A stretch of 64,000 nucleotides of DNA from Candidatus Microbacterium phytovorans. GTDB lineage: Bacteria; Actinomycetota; Actinomycetes; Actinomycetales; Microbacteriaceae. The DNA lies in the NCBI GenBank assembly GCA_029202445.1, contig CP119321.1:1922001-1986000 (forward strand). The letters are read 5' to 3'. This document shows positions 1-7,934 of this stretch, in pieces; positions within the stretch are counted from its first letter, which is position 1, and every line of letters begins with the position of its first letter. Below the pieces are notes generated by a model. The model ran no database searches and was not told the DNA's origin. It saw only the letters and a program-made list of their open reading frames with translations. The translations under genes were made by a program, and so were the position numbers.

Positions 1-122
1 TCGCCGTCGTGGAGTTGGAACCTGAGGCGGGTCGCGCAGTGGGTGAGACTGGCGACGTTCTCGGGTCCGCCGATCGCGTCGACGATGTCGGCCGCTGCCT
101 TCGAATCCACACTGGATACCAT
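1..122 (-). CDS. PTS glucose/beta-glucoside-type EIIB domain, 5' part only
   Basis: The first 40 codons of a sugar phosphotransferase gene that runs off the left edge. The ATG at 122-120 follows a good ribosome binding site (GAGAGGAGTCTCACC). The peptide contains the EIIB signature GGPENVASLTHCATRLRF, in which Cys29 would take the phosphate from EIIA before passing it to the incoming sugar. This motif is typical of the glucose/beta-glucoside/N-acetylglucosamine superfamily of membrane EII proteins, where an N-terminal EIIB is usually followed by EIIC and sometimes EIIA. The sugar cannot be told from this fragment. It is divergent from the secreted protein at 387. I saw no clear antiterminator (RAT) hairpin in the 264 bp between them. 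Confidence 0.85.
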   Translation of the reverse strand, partial: MVSSVDSKAAADIVDAIGGPENVASLTHCATRLRFQLHDG

Positions 123-386
123 GGTGAGACTCCTCTCGCGAGCCCGCTCTGGGGGGATTGCACTCGGACTCTATACCGGTCCCCAGACGCCCCGACAGGC
201 CCTTGACCGGAGGAAACCCCGGGGCCCCGCGTGCACGGTTCGTCCAGGAAGGACGGAGGTTTCGTCCAGAAACGAGAGGCAGACTCGGGGACTTGTGCCC
301 ACCCGAGGGCGCGTCGCAGTTCACTGGAGCCCGTGATTCGGAGCCCGTCGGAGCCGCGAGAAGCCACCTGAAAGACATCGTTACGC

Positions 387-1361
387 ATGCGTTTGAACCA
401 CTCCCGCCGTACGACCCTGTCCACCGCCGTCGCCCTCGCGCTCGGCGTGACCATCGCGGGAGGCATGACCACCGCAGCCCACGCCGCGGAGGTTCCGCAG
501 GCCACCGCCCGCGTCGCCGTGGCGCACGTCGCCGCGGCCGACGAGGGCATCGCGCCGTTCGTGTCCGCAGAGGCGGCCGCCCTGTCGACCGAGCCCCTCG
601 ACGACATCGTCGACGACGCGGAGGCCGCGCTCGACGACGCGGAGGCCGCTATCGCCGCCGCCGAAGCCGCCGAGACGAAGGTGGCGAAGAAGGTGAAGTC
701 GTCCAAGCTCGACATCTCCGGTGCGACCACCGTCGACACGACCGTGCTCGAGGAGCATGTCGAGCAGCTCGAGACCATCGCCGTCACGCCGGTGCTCCTG
801 CTTCCCGACAACACGGCCGACGCCGCCGCCGACACCGCCAAGGTGAAGAAGGCGACCGTCTCACTGCTGGACCGCCTCGAGAAGGCGGAGAAGAAGCGCG
901 CCGCCGAGATCGCCGCGAAGAAGGCCGCCGCCAAGAAGGCCGCCGCCGAAGCCGCCGCGAAGAAGGCGGCCGAGGAGGCTGCGGCATCCGCGTCGTCCTC
1001 GTCGTCGGGGTCGGGTTCGGTCAGCGGTGGCTCTGCCGCCTCGTCGGGTGACAACTCCGTCGCCGGCGCGAAGGCGACCGCGCGCGCTCTCCTGGCCGAC
1101 CGCGGCTGGGGCTCCGACCAGTTCTCCTGCCTCGACAAGCTGTGGCAGAAGGAGTCGGGCTGGAACTACCGCGCGTACAACTCCTCCAGCGGCGCCTACG
1201 GCATCCCGCAGGCCCTGCCCGGCAGCAAGATGGGCAGCGCCGGCAGCGACTGGGAGACCAGTGCGGCGACGCAGATCCGCTGGGGCCTCGGCTACATCGA
1301 CGGCCGCTACGGCACGCCGTGCGGTGCCTGGGACCACTCGCAGTCGGTCGGCTGGTACTGA
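387..1361 (+). CDS. Secreted lytic-transglycosylase-like protein (aggregation-promoting factor type C-terminus)
   Basis: A 324-residue exported protein. Residues 1-33 form a signal peptide (twin Arg, hydrophobic core, AHA cleavage site). Residues about 60-215 are Ala/Glu/Lys-rich and probably coiled-coil, ending in a Lys-Ala repeat and a Ser/Gly linker (about 200-225). The last ~100 residues resemble the SLT-like domain of actinobacterial aggregation-promoting factors: LWQKESGWNYRA with the probable catalytic Glu, then GAYGIPQALPGSKM and IRWGLGYIDGRYGTPCGAW. The protein ends exactly at a C-terminal WY, as in relatives. Expected role: cell-surface peptidoglycan cleavage or remodelling. The ATG at 387 has only a weak ribosome site (GAAAGAC), but the signal peptide makes this start convincing. 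Confidence 0.85.
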   Translation: MRLNHSRRTTLSTAVALALGVTIAGGMTTAAHAAEVPQATARVAVAHVAAADEGIAPFVSAEAAALSTEPLDDIVDDAEAALDDAEAAIAAAEAAETKVAKKVKSSKLDISGATTVDTTVLEEHVEQLETIAVTPVLLLPDNTADAAADTAKVKKATVSLLDRLEKAEKKRAAEIAAKKAAAKKAAAEAAAKKAAEEAAASASSSSSGSGSVSGGSAASSGDNSVAGAKATARALLADRGWGSDQFSCLDKLWQKESGWNYRAYNSSSGAYGIPQALPGSKMGSAGSDWETSAATQIRWGLGYIDGRYGTPCGAWDHSQSVGWY

Positions 1362-1399
1362 GCACAGGCGGCGGGAGGAGCCGGGATAGGGTCGGGACC

Positions 1400-2029
1400 A
1401 TGGTCTCGCGCCCCGGCATCCTCCTCCCGCTCGCCGTCGCCGTCGCACTGCTGACCAGCGGCTGCACGGCGTCGACAGACGAGCCCGAGCAGGTGGATGC
1501 CGGGCGCGTGTCAGCTCTCGAGGACGCTCCCCCGTTCGACGCGGCGGAGTACGGCGCGGCCTGGTCGAGCTTCCCGTCGCAGGAGGGGTCGGAGGCGACG
1601 CCCGGCACCGCGACGCGGGGCGGCATCCGCACGTCGTTCCCGCTCGACGATTCCGTCGCCGATCCGTCGCTCGACGACGGCTGGGACATCGTCTTCCCGC
1701 TCGCTCAGGCACTTGTCGTGGAGATGCGCGACAACGGGTGGGCGCCGGTCGCCGTCGTGTGCGAGGTTCCCGCCTCGAAGGACGCCTCGGCGCAGGTGCG
1801 GATCTCGGCGACGGCGGCGATCGACGGCGCCGTCGCAGGGCTGGACCTGCTCGTCGGCACAGAGTCGGGAGAGGTCACCGCCGTAGCGGTGATGCCCTAT
1901 CCGACCGAGGATGCCGATCCGTGGGGCGCGCCGGCGCTCGGCGGAGCGACCTGCCTCGACGCCGACGCACCGCCGGAGTCGACCGTCGCCGCGGGCACGC
2001 CGCTCGACCTCACCGCCGCCCTGCCCTAG
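1400..2029 (+). CDS. Putative lipoprotein of unknown function
   Basis: A 209-residue protein with a lipoprotein signal: hydrophobic stretch and lipobox LLTSGC, with Cys22 as lipidation site, so it is probably anchored outside the membrane. The rest shows no domain I recognise; it is acidic and rich in Ala, Asp and Pro. A TAGGGT -10 box lies 7 bases before the ATG, which suggests a leaderless mRNA and fixes the start at 1400 instead of upstream in-frame codons that would overlap the previous gene. It follows the transglycosylase-like gene by 38 bp but appears to have its own promoter. Confidence 0.75.
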   Translation: MVSRPGILLPLAVAVALLTSGCTASTDEPEQVDAGRVSALEDAPPFDAAEYGAAWSSFPSQEGSEATPGTATRGGIRTSFPLDDSVADPSLDDGWDIVFPLAQALVVEMRDNGWAPVAVVCEVPASKDASAQVRISATAAIDGAVAGLDLLVGTESGEVTAVAVMPYPTEDADPWGAPALGGATCLDADAPPESTVAAGTPLDLTAALP

Positions 2030-2070
2030 CGACGGCGGTTCGGGCGGCCGTGCGGGCGGTCCGGGTTCGC

Positions 2071-2727
2071 TCAGGCGGCGTCTTCGGGGCGCACCCGGAA
2101 GGCGGCGGCGAGGTTGTCGCGCAGCTGCACGGCATCCTGTCGCACGCCGTAGGCGGGACGGTCGCGCTCGAGGCGCCACGATTCGGAGAGCGGACCGGCC
2201 GAGACCGTGTCGAACCCGAGCCGGTCGTACAGGTCGGTGACGAACGCGGCGGCGTCGGGGAAGTCGGATGCCGTCCCCAGCGCGCGGCGACCGGGAGTGC
2301 CGGCCGGGCTGCCGGTGGTCGTGATGTCCGCCGCCGCGATGTGGTTGAAGGCCTTCGCGACCTTCGCCCCGACGAGGTGCTGCTGCAGGAGGCCGGAGGT
2401 GGTGGCTTCGCCGCGGTCGAGCTCGGCGATGTGGCCGTCGCGCTCCCAGTAGTAGTTGTTGGTGTCGAGCACGATCTTCCCGTCGAGCGGGGCGACAGGA
2501 AGGGTGCGGTAGGCGGCGAGCGGAACGGTCACGATGACGACGTCGCCCAGCGTGGCGGCCTCCTCGGCGGTGACGGCGCGTGCGTGCGGGCCGAGCTCGT
2601 CGATGAGGGCGGTGAGCGTCTCCGGACCGCGAGAGTTGGCGATCACGACGTCGTCGCCGAGACGGGTGAGGGCCCGAGCGAGCTGTGATCCGATGTGTCC
2701 TGCGCCGATGATTCCGAAGGTTGTCAT
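2071..2727 (-). CDS. NADP-binding oxidoreductase, F420-dependent NADP reductase-like
   Basis: A 218-residue Rossmann-fold protein. The N-terminus FGIIGAGHIGSQLARAL carries the GxGxxG dinucleotide site, and VVIANSRGPETL is the usual second-strand Ser-Arg motif that prefers NADP(H). This matches the NADPH-dependent F420 reductase/YfjR-like family (PF03807 N-terminal domain). DTNNYYWERDGHI and KAFNHIAAADI match the conserved middle of the family. In most members without F420 the natural substrate is unknown. The ATG at 2727 directly precedes the beta strand of the Rossmann fold; the open frame extends much further upstream, but only through repeat DNA. The gene is single and divergent from the possible small RNA. 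Confidence 0.8.
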   Translation of the reverse strand: MTTFGIIGAGHIGSQLARALTRLGDDVVIANSRGPETLTALIDELGPHARAVTAEEAATLGDVVIVTVPLAAYRTLPVAPLDGKIVLDTNNYYWERDGHIAELDRGEATTSGLLQQHLVGAKVAKAFNHIAAADITTTGSPAGTPGRRALGTASDFPDAAAFVTDLYDRLGFDTVSAGPLSESWRLERDRPAYGVRQDAVQLRDNLAAAFRVRPEDAA

Positions 2728-2817
2728 AGCGACGTCAACCCGTCGCCAGCGCTCGGGATTCCCTGCCGGCGGTCGGGATTCTGGGTGATCGCTATGGATG
2801 AGAAAAGAATCACAGAA

Positions 2818-2861
2818 AGATAACGAGAAGTGCTTGTGCGTCGTTATCTCGTCGTTATAGA
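2818..2861 (+). promoter_or_regulatory. Probable promoter with three CGTTAT-type operator half-sites
   Basis: An AT-rich island in high-GC DNA. An inverted repeat AGATAACGA (2818-2826) / TCGTTATCT (2841-2849) is followed by another CGTTAT at 2853-2858, one helical turn after the previous copy. Rightward promoter elements overlap it: TTGTGC (2834-2839), 16 bp spacer, TATAGA (2856-2861). A regulator bound here would block this promoter and possibly that of the leftward oxidoreductase. Which regulator is unknown. Confidence 0.5.
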
Positions 2862-2866
2862 GTGCT

Positions 2867-2970
2867 CGCACGGTAGTTGTTTTGCTGTGGCAGCTACCGA
2901 CATGTGATTGCAGGACACTCTTGGTGCAAGGGACAAGGGCCGGTCGGAAGCCTCTCCGACCGGCCCTTAC
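2867..2970 (+). ncRNA. Candidate intergenic small RNA
   Basis: About 100 bases starting 6-7 bases after the TATAGA box. They contain no start codon with a reasonable reading frame (the single ATG at 2911 is followed at once by TGA). Two hairpins are visible: CGGTAG/CTACCG (2871-2876 with 2894-2899), and a perfect 14 bp stem at 2935-2968 that looks like an intrinsic terminator. There is no coding gene between the promoter and the hairpin, so the transcript would be a free RNA of about 100 nt. It lacks the C-rich loops of actinobacterial 6C RNA and I match it to no known family. It is a prediction from promoter plus terminator only. Confidence 0.4.
2935..2968 (+). terminator. Strong hairpin, probable Rho-independent terminator
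   Basis: AAGGGCCGGTCGGA pairs perfectly with TCCGACCGGCCCTT around a six-base loop (AGCCTC). The downstream run ACTCTGTCC is only weakly T-rich, as is common in high-GC actinobacteria. It would end the candidate small RNA. Confidence 0.6.
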
Positions 2971-2999
2971 TCTGTCCGGTCGCCGGTGCCGTTCGACAC

Positions 3000-3225
3000 G
3001 GTCGTTGAGCGAGCACCGCGAGACGAAACGCCGCCCGGTGCCCACCCGGTCGTTGAGCGAGCGCAGCGAGACGAAACGGCGCCCGGTCGTTGAGCGAGCG
3101 CAGCGAGACGAAACGGCGTCACCCTCCCCGGATCGACGTTTCGTCTCGTCGCTGCGCTCCTCGCTCAACGACCGGATCACCGCGTCCCCTCCCCGGTCGT
3201 TGAGCGAGCGCAGCGAGACGAAACG
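3000..3225. repeat. Array of a ~31 bp intergenic repeat (5 copies, one inverted)
   Basis: Copies beginning GGTCGTTGAGCG and ending GAGACGAAACG lie at 3000-3030, 3048-3078, 3085-3115 and 3195-3225. An inverted copy with six extra bases lies at 3137-3173. The copy at 3085 and the inverted one face each other across 21 bp and could form a long hairpin. The same element occurs eight times before the second DUF222-HNH gene (60999-61357). This and the flanking sequence fill the gene-free stretch 2971-3260. Confidence 0.9.
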
Positions 3226-3260
3226 CCACACCCTCCTCCACACCCCCGGCGTGTCGGAAG

Positions 3261-3269
3261 TTGTCCACA
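3261..3269 (+). other. DnaA-box-like nonamer upstream of DUF222-HNH gene
   Basis: TTGTCCACA matches the actinobacterial DnaA box consensus exactly. It lies 63 bp before the ATG of the broken DUF222-HNH gene, inside a 138 bp segment that is identical upstream of the second copy. The TTG is also a possible in-frame alternative start codon. A single box is not an origin; function is unproven. Confidence 0.4.
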
Positions 3270-3332
3270 GGAAGCAGCCGTGATCTGGGTTTTGTCGCCG
3301 GGAATGTCGGTGCCCCCGAGAAGAATCGGAGC

Positions 3333-4754
3333 ATGACAGGCAACACCGGCACCGCATGGCAACAGCGCATCGAAACGCTGCTGCACGCGCTCGCCGACGC
3401 CCGGCGCGACGCCACCGCCGCCCAGGCACGCGAGGTCGCGCTGCTGGCCGAGGCAGTCGAGATCGCGCAGGCGATGGCACAAGATGCCGGTGGGCCCACG
3501 TCCGTCGCCGACATCCCGATGCGCTCGCTTGCGGCGCAGATCGGCGCCGCTGCGCGGATCTCGGACCGGACGGTGCAGAAGCACATGTCCGATGCTGTGG
3601 TCATGGTGGAGAAGTTCCCCGCGACGTTCGCGGCGTGGGCGTGCGGTGACGTGTCCCGCGGGCACGTGCGAGTGGTGGTGGATGCCGGGGCTGCGCTCGA
3701 CGACGATGCCGCACGGGCGGTCTACGAAGACGCGACGCTAGAGATCGCCCGGCGGGAGACACCGGGACGACTGAAACCCGCCGCACGGATCCTCGCCGCA
3801 CGATTGCACCCGATTCCCCTGTAGGAACGCCACACGGTCGCCGCGACCAAGCGCGAGGTGTGGGTGCGCGACCTCGACGACGGGATGGCGGAGTTGATCG
3901 CGATCCTCCCCGCGGCGATCGCCCACGGCATCCGCGACCGCGTCGATCAGTACGCAAGACGGGTCGTCGAAGCGCGGAGTGGGGGCGCAAGCGCGGCCCC
4001 TGCGCCTGACGCGACCGCCGACGGTGCACTCCTTCCCCACCCCGACACCACCCACCCCACCGACACCCGCACCCCCGACACGCGTCGGGTCAGCGAGGTC
4101 CGTGCTGACGTGTTCGCCGACCTCCTCCTCACCGGACACGCCACCCCGGAGACCACCAACGACGCGATTCCTGTGGACGAGGCGATCATCGCGCGGGTCC
4201 AGGTCACCGTCCCGGTGCTCACCGCGGTCGGACACGACGACACCCCCGCTGAACTCATCGGGAAAGGCCCCATCGACACCGCCACCGCCCTCCGCCTCGC
4301 CGGAACCGCCACCGGATGGGACCGGGTCCTCACCCACCCCGCCACCGGCACCGTCCTCGCCATCGACCGGTACCGGCCCAACGACCACCTCAAACGCACC
4401 CTCCGCGTCAGAGATGAACACTGCCGGTTCCCCGGATGCCGCACCCCCACCGGCCGGTCCGACATCGACCACACCATCGCCCGCGAACACGACGGCGCGA
4501 CCGAACTGACGAACCTCGCCCACCTCTGCCGACGTCACCACACGTTGAAACACCGCTCCGCCTGGCGAGTCCGGCAGACACCCGACGGCATCCTCCACTG
4601 GACCAGCCCCACCGGACGCACCTACCCCGACCACCCCGCCCGCACCCTCACCTTCACGACGGACCAGGCGGGAGTCGACATCCAGGCGGATGTCGACAAC
4701 GGCAACGGCAACGGCAACAACACCTCGACGGCGAGCGACCCACCGCCGTTCTGA
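3333..4754 (+). pseudogene. DUF222-HNH endonuclease (13E12 family), interrupted by one amber codon
   Basis: A close copy of the intact gene at 61465. The frame is open from ATG 3333 to a TAG at 3822-3824, then continues in the same frame to 4754. In the intact copy the corresponding codon is CAG (Gln, in VPLQERH), so one C-to-T change made the stop. Residues before it are the DUF222 helical part; after it come the rest of DUF222 and a complete HNH module (CRFPGC, SDIDHT, NLAHLC, RRHH). Without suppression the product is a 163-residue DUF222 fragment. A re-start at the GTG at 3858 would give a 298-residue C-terminal part with the nuclease. High similarity to the other copy implies the mutation is recent. 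13E12-type proteins are multicopy in many actinobacteria and their biological role is unclear. Confidence 0.9.
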
Positions 4755-4795
4755 TGAGAACTCACAGCCCCGCGACGGTCACACCCCCGCGACGG

Positions 4796-6673
4796 TCACA
4801 CGCCACCGCCTCCGCCGCCACCTCCACCGCCGCCGGCGCCGCCACCGCCTCCCGATCCACCGGACGTCGACGACGACGAGCTGGCGGCGGCCGACAACGA
4901 CCCGATGCCGGAAGCGAAGGCGGAGGCGTTGAAACTCCCGGCGCCCGCGTACCAGTACGGTCCCGCGACGCCTGTGGCGGAGTACAGCACGGCGAGCTGC
5001 GCCGACCACTCCCGCTCCTGTCCGAACACGACGGCGTACGGGAGGAGCGTCTCGTACAGGCGCAGCATCTGCCGCGGATCTCCCACGTCGATGGCCACCC
5101 GTTCCGCACCGGCGGGCGACTGCAGCATGCGAATGCGATCCGCTTCCGCCCACTCGATGAAGAGCTTGAGCCCCGCGAGATGGTCCCGCGTCTCAGCTCC
5201 CGCCGCCGTCAGCGGCACCTTCGCGATCAGCACGATGACGAGCGCGAGCACGAGCCCTGCCCCCACCATGACGACCACCGGCACCGCCGGGGCGACGCTC
5301 GCCGTCAACGCACCGACCCCGAACAGGAACACCGCCAGCGACACGAGCACGGATGCCACGACGGGCCACGCCCGTGTACCGAACGGCACCCGGCGACGCA
5401 GCCGCCGCGACGTGAGCTCCCGCTCGGCCGACGCGAGGATCTTCTGCGCGACCTTCGACACCCGCGTGTCCTGACGTCCGAACTCGTACTGTTCCCCCGG
5501 CACACCCTCGGGAAACAGCCCCTCCAGCAGCATGCGTCCGTCACGGTCCGCCCGCGCCGGATCGACGAGCTCGGCGATCAGCCGCGGACCGCCGAACCAC
5601 CGCCTCTCACCCTCCACGATCCGGATCGAACCCACGACGGCCTGCTCCAGCACCTCGGCGGGAATCGCCTTCGACTGCTTGCCGAGAAGCACCGCGCTCT
5701 CGAGCGCATCCACGTTCGGCGGCGGCGTGTACTCGGCGATGATCGTCGGCCGTCCCGGCTCATCGGCAAGACCCCGTCGGCGCGCGCGCACCGCCAGCAG
5801 CACCGGCGCAACGAGTGCGACCGCCGCCACCCCCTGGAGCCACCCCCACGGCGACGCCGAATACGACGTGTCGAAGGGAACGAATGTCCCGGCGGCGAAC
5901 CCCACGGCCATCGTCAGCGTCTCGCCCGGCGCCAGCCCCTCGGCCCGCGCCGTCACCACGGCACCCCCGGCATCCGCACCCCTGGCATCCCCACCACCGG
6001 CATCCGCACCACCGGTATCCGCACCCCCGGTATCCGCACCCCCGGCATCCGCACCCCCGGCATCCGCGCCAGCATCCGCATCGATCCCCGCGCACGGGGT
6101 CTCGGCACCCTGCTCACCCTCGTAGCAGGCGATACGTCCGGTCAGAGCGCGCGCGAGCTCTCCGTCCAGGTGCAGCCGGGCGGTCACTTCACCGAAGGGC
6201 TGCGCCCAATCGACGCCGTTCACGTCCCAGTAGAACTCCAGTTCCGTGTCGGGGAAGTCCCACGTCACGTTCTCCAGCTCGTAGGTCAAGACGAACGTCT
6301 GCACGCCCTGCAAGAACACGTCCGATCGCGACACGATCTGGAAGACCCCGTCCTCCTGGTCGGTCTCCATCGGCCGGGCCCGACCGTCCTCGTCGGTCAC
6401 CGACAGCGCGCGCGGATGCAGCGGCTGCCCGTTGTACGAGTCGGGTATCGACCGTCGGATGCCGCGGTTCTGATCGAACGCGGGGAAGCGCGCGACCAGC
6501 ACCTCGACGACGTGCAGACGGCTTGTGCCGTCCTCGTCGCGCGTGAGCGTGTAGTCGACCGTCATGCTGTCGAACGAGAAGTCGTCGACGTCGGCAGCGG
6601 CGGGTGCCGCAAGACCCACGGATGCCGCCCACACCAGCCCCAGAACGGCCAGCGACCTCCATACGCGCCTCAT
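4796..6673 (-). CDS. DUF2207 family membrane protein
   Basis: A 625-residue protein with signal peptide (residues 1-27, ending APAAADV), a large extracellular DUF2207 domain starting VDDFSFDSMTVDYTLTRDEDG, a membrane helix around 270-290, a cytoplasmic domain, then a pair of close membrane helices around 430-480. The tail is a Gly-rich run, a common ending in this family. Function of DUF2207 proteins is unknown. Residues about 200-240 hold an Ala/Asp/Gly repeat coded by a 15 bp tandem repeat. A TAGGCT -10 box 7 bases before the ATG suggests a leaderless mRNA. The divergent MarR gene starts only 36 bp away, so their promoters overlap and MarR is a likely regulator. Confidence 0.85.
   Translation of the reverse strand: MRRVWRSLAVLGLVWAASVGLAAPAAADVDDFSFDSMTVDYTLTRDEDGTSRLHVVEVLVARFPAFDQNRGIRRSIPDSYNGQPLHPRALSVTDEDGRARPMETDQEDGVFQIVSRSDVFLQGVQTFVLTYELENVTWDFPDTELEFYWDVNGVDWAQPFGEVTARLHLDGELARALTGRIACYEGEQGAETPCAGIDADAGADAGGADAGGADTGGADTGGADAGGGDARGADAGGAVVTARAEGLAPGETLTMAVGFAAGTFVPFDTSYSASPWGWLQGVAAVALVAPVLLAVRARRRGLADEPGRPTIIAEYTPPPNVDALESAVLLGKQSKAIPAEVLEQAVVGSIRIVEGERRWFGGPRLIAELVDPARADRDGRMLLEGLFPEGVPGEQYEFGRQDTRVSKVAQKILASAERELTSRRLRRRVPFGTRAWPVVASVLVSLAVFLFGVGALTASVAPAVPVVVMVGAGLVLALVIVLIAKVPLTAAGAETRDHLAGLKLFIEWAEADRIRMLQSPAGAERVAIDVGDPRQMLRLYETLLPYAVVFGQEREWSAQLAVLYSATGVAGPYWYAGAGSFNASAFASGIGSLSAAASSSSSTSGGSGGGGGAGGGGGGGGGGGV
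5960..6085. repeat. 15 bp tandem repeat inside the DUF2207 gene
   Basis: Degenerate units of about 15 bp (plus-strand pattern like GGCATCCGCACCCCC, with CACCA and GGTATCC variants) repeat about seven times. On the coding strand each gives five residues such as GGADA or GGADT. The period is a multiple of three, so copy-number change would lengthen or shorten the linker without breaking the frame. Confidence 0.85.
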
Positions 6674-6709
6674 GTCGCCCAGCCTAAGCGGCGGGCTAAA
6701 GTGGACGCC

Positions 6710-7141
6710 ATGACGGACCGACGCCTCGCCATCGCGGCATGGGAGAGTCTGTTCCGCGCCCAGCACGAGGTGCTCGACCAGATCAGCGAGGACTTCCACG
6801 GCGACGACCTCACGCAGGCCGAGTACGACGTCATGCTGACCGTTGCGCGCGGCGACCAGAACGCTGCGCGACTGCGGGACGTCACCGCCAACATGCTCAT
6901 CAGCCAGCCCAGCGTCTCGCGCCTCGTCGACCGCATGGTCGCCCGCGGCCTCATCACGAAGTGCCCCGACCCCGACGACGGCCGCGGTGCACTTCTCCGC
7001 GCCACCGACGACGGCCTGAGCGCGTTCCGCCGCATCGCGACACGCCACGGCCAGTCGATCGCCGAGCGCATGTCCGTGCTCGACGACAGCGAACTCGAAC
7101 AGCTGCGCACCATCACGACGAAGCTGCGCGAACGCGGCTGA
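6710..7141 (+). CDS. MarR family transcriptional regulator
   Basis: A 143-residue winged-helix protein. LTQAEYDVMLTVARGDQNA followed by RLRDVTANMLISQPSVSRL is the recognition helix-turn-helix, and DRMVARGLITKCPDPDDGR is the wing, with the Asp-Asp-Gly-Arg turn typical of MarR. Terminal helices form the dimer interface. It probably senses a small phenolic or oxidising ligand, which cannot be read from sequence. TAAAGT lies 7 bases before the ATG (leaderless pattern). It is divergent from the DUF2207 gene with a 36 bp gap, so it can bind both promoters; this adjacency is the only hint of its target. Confidence 0.85.
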   Translation: MTDRRLAIAAWESLFRAQHEVLDQISEDFHGDDLTQAEYDVMLTVARGDQNAARLRDVTANMLISQPSVSRLVDRMVARGLITKCPDPDDGRGALLRATDDGLSAFRRIATRHGQSIAERMSVLDDSELEQLRTITTKLRERG

Positions 7142-7199
7142 GGCGACGTCGGCAGCACAGCGCCCAGCGCCCGGTTCGACATTGGGCGAAAGCCGACGC

Positions 7200-7934
7200 T
7201 CAGGGCGTGCGTCGACGCAGCGTGAGTGATGCCAGGACCAGCGCAGCGACGGTGAACACGGCGACGATCACGAGCGGCCGGATGACATCGGCGCTGTCCG
7301 CGCCCGACGCCACGGCATCCACGGCGTCGATCGCGTGACTGAGGGGCAGCCAGTCGCTGATCGCCGACAGCACATCGGGCATCTCGTCACGGGGCATGAA
7401 CAGCCCACCGAGGATGATCTGCGGGAACACGAGGACGGGCATGAACTGCACCGCCTGAAACTCGGTCTGGGCGAACGCGCTCGCCAGGAGTCCTAAGGCC
7501 GTGCCGAGCAGGGCGTCGACCACCGCGACGAGGCCCAGCAGCCACAGCTCGCCCTCGACATCCAGACCGCACACGCCCACCGCGAACGCCACGGTCACTA
7601 TCGCCTGCAGCGTCGCCATCGCACCGAACGCCAGTGCGTACCCGAGGATGAACTCCGCCTTGCCGAGCGGCGTCGTCATGAGCCGCTCGAGGGTTCCGCT
7701 GCGACGCTCCCGCAGCGTCGTGATCGACGTGATGAGGAACATCACCACGAACGGGAACAGCGCCAGGATCGGCCCGCCGACACGGTCGAACACCCCCTCG
7801 CGATCGGTGAACAGCCAGGCGAACAGTCCGACGAGCAGGCTCGGCGCCACCAGCATGAGCGCAATGGACCGCGGATCATGGCTGAGCTGACGCAGCACCC
7901 GACCGGCGACCGCGAGCAGCCGACCCCCGTTCAT
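7200..7934 (-). CDS. ABC-2 type transporter permease
   Basis: A 244-residue membrane protein with about six hydrophobic segments and the ABC-2 layout: SLLVGLFAWLF early, the cytoplasmic coupling stretch TTLRERRSGTLERLMTTPLGKAEFILGY, and FPQIILGGLFMPRDEMP near the end with LPLSHAIDAV. This family (DrrB/NodJ-like) exports drugs, lipids or polysaccharides with a partner ATPase. The ATG at 7934 overlaps the stop of the ATPase gene by four bases (ATGA), so the two are translationally coupled. Substrate unknown. Confidence 0.88.
   Translation of the reverse strand: MNGGRLLAVAGRVLRQLSHDPRSIALMLVAPSLLVGLFAWLFTDREGVFDRVGGPILALFPFVVMFLITSITTLRERRSGTLERLMTTPLGKAEFILGYALAFGAMATLQAIVTVAFAVGVCGLDVEGELWLLGLVAVVDALLGTALGLLASAFAQTEFQAVQFMPVLVFPQIILGGLFMPRDEMPDVLSAISDWLPLSHAIDAVDAVASGADSADVIRPLVIVAVFTVAALVLASLTLRRRTP

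Noticed and set aside
124..386. A BglG/LicT-type antiterminator hairpin before the PTS gene
   Set aside because: I could not find a recognisable RAT sequence overlapping a terminator in the PTS leader.
158..1051. Arg/Gly/His-rich open frames overlapping the transglycosylase-like gene
   Set aside because: Their composition is that of shifted high-GC codons and they overlap a gene with a clear signal peptide and domain.
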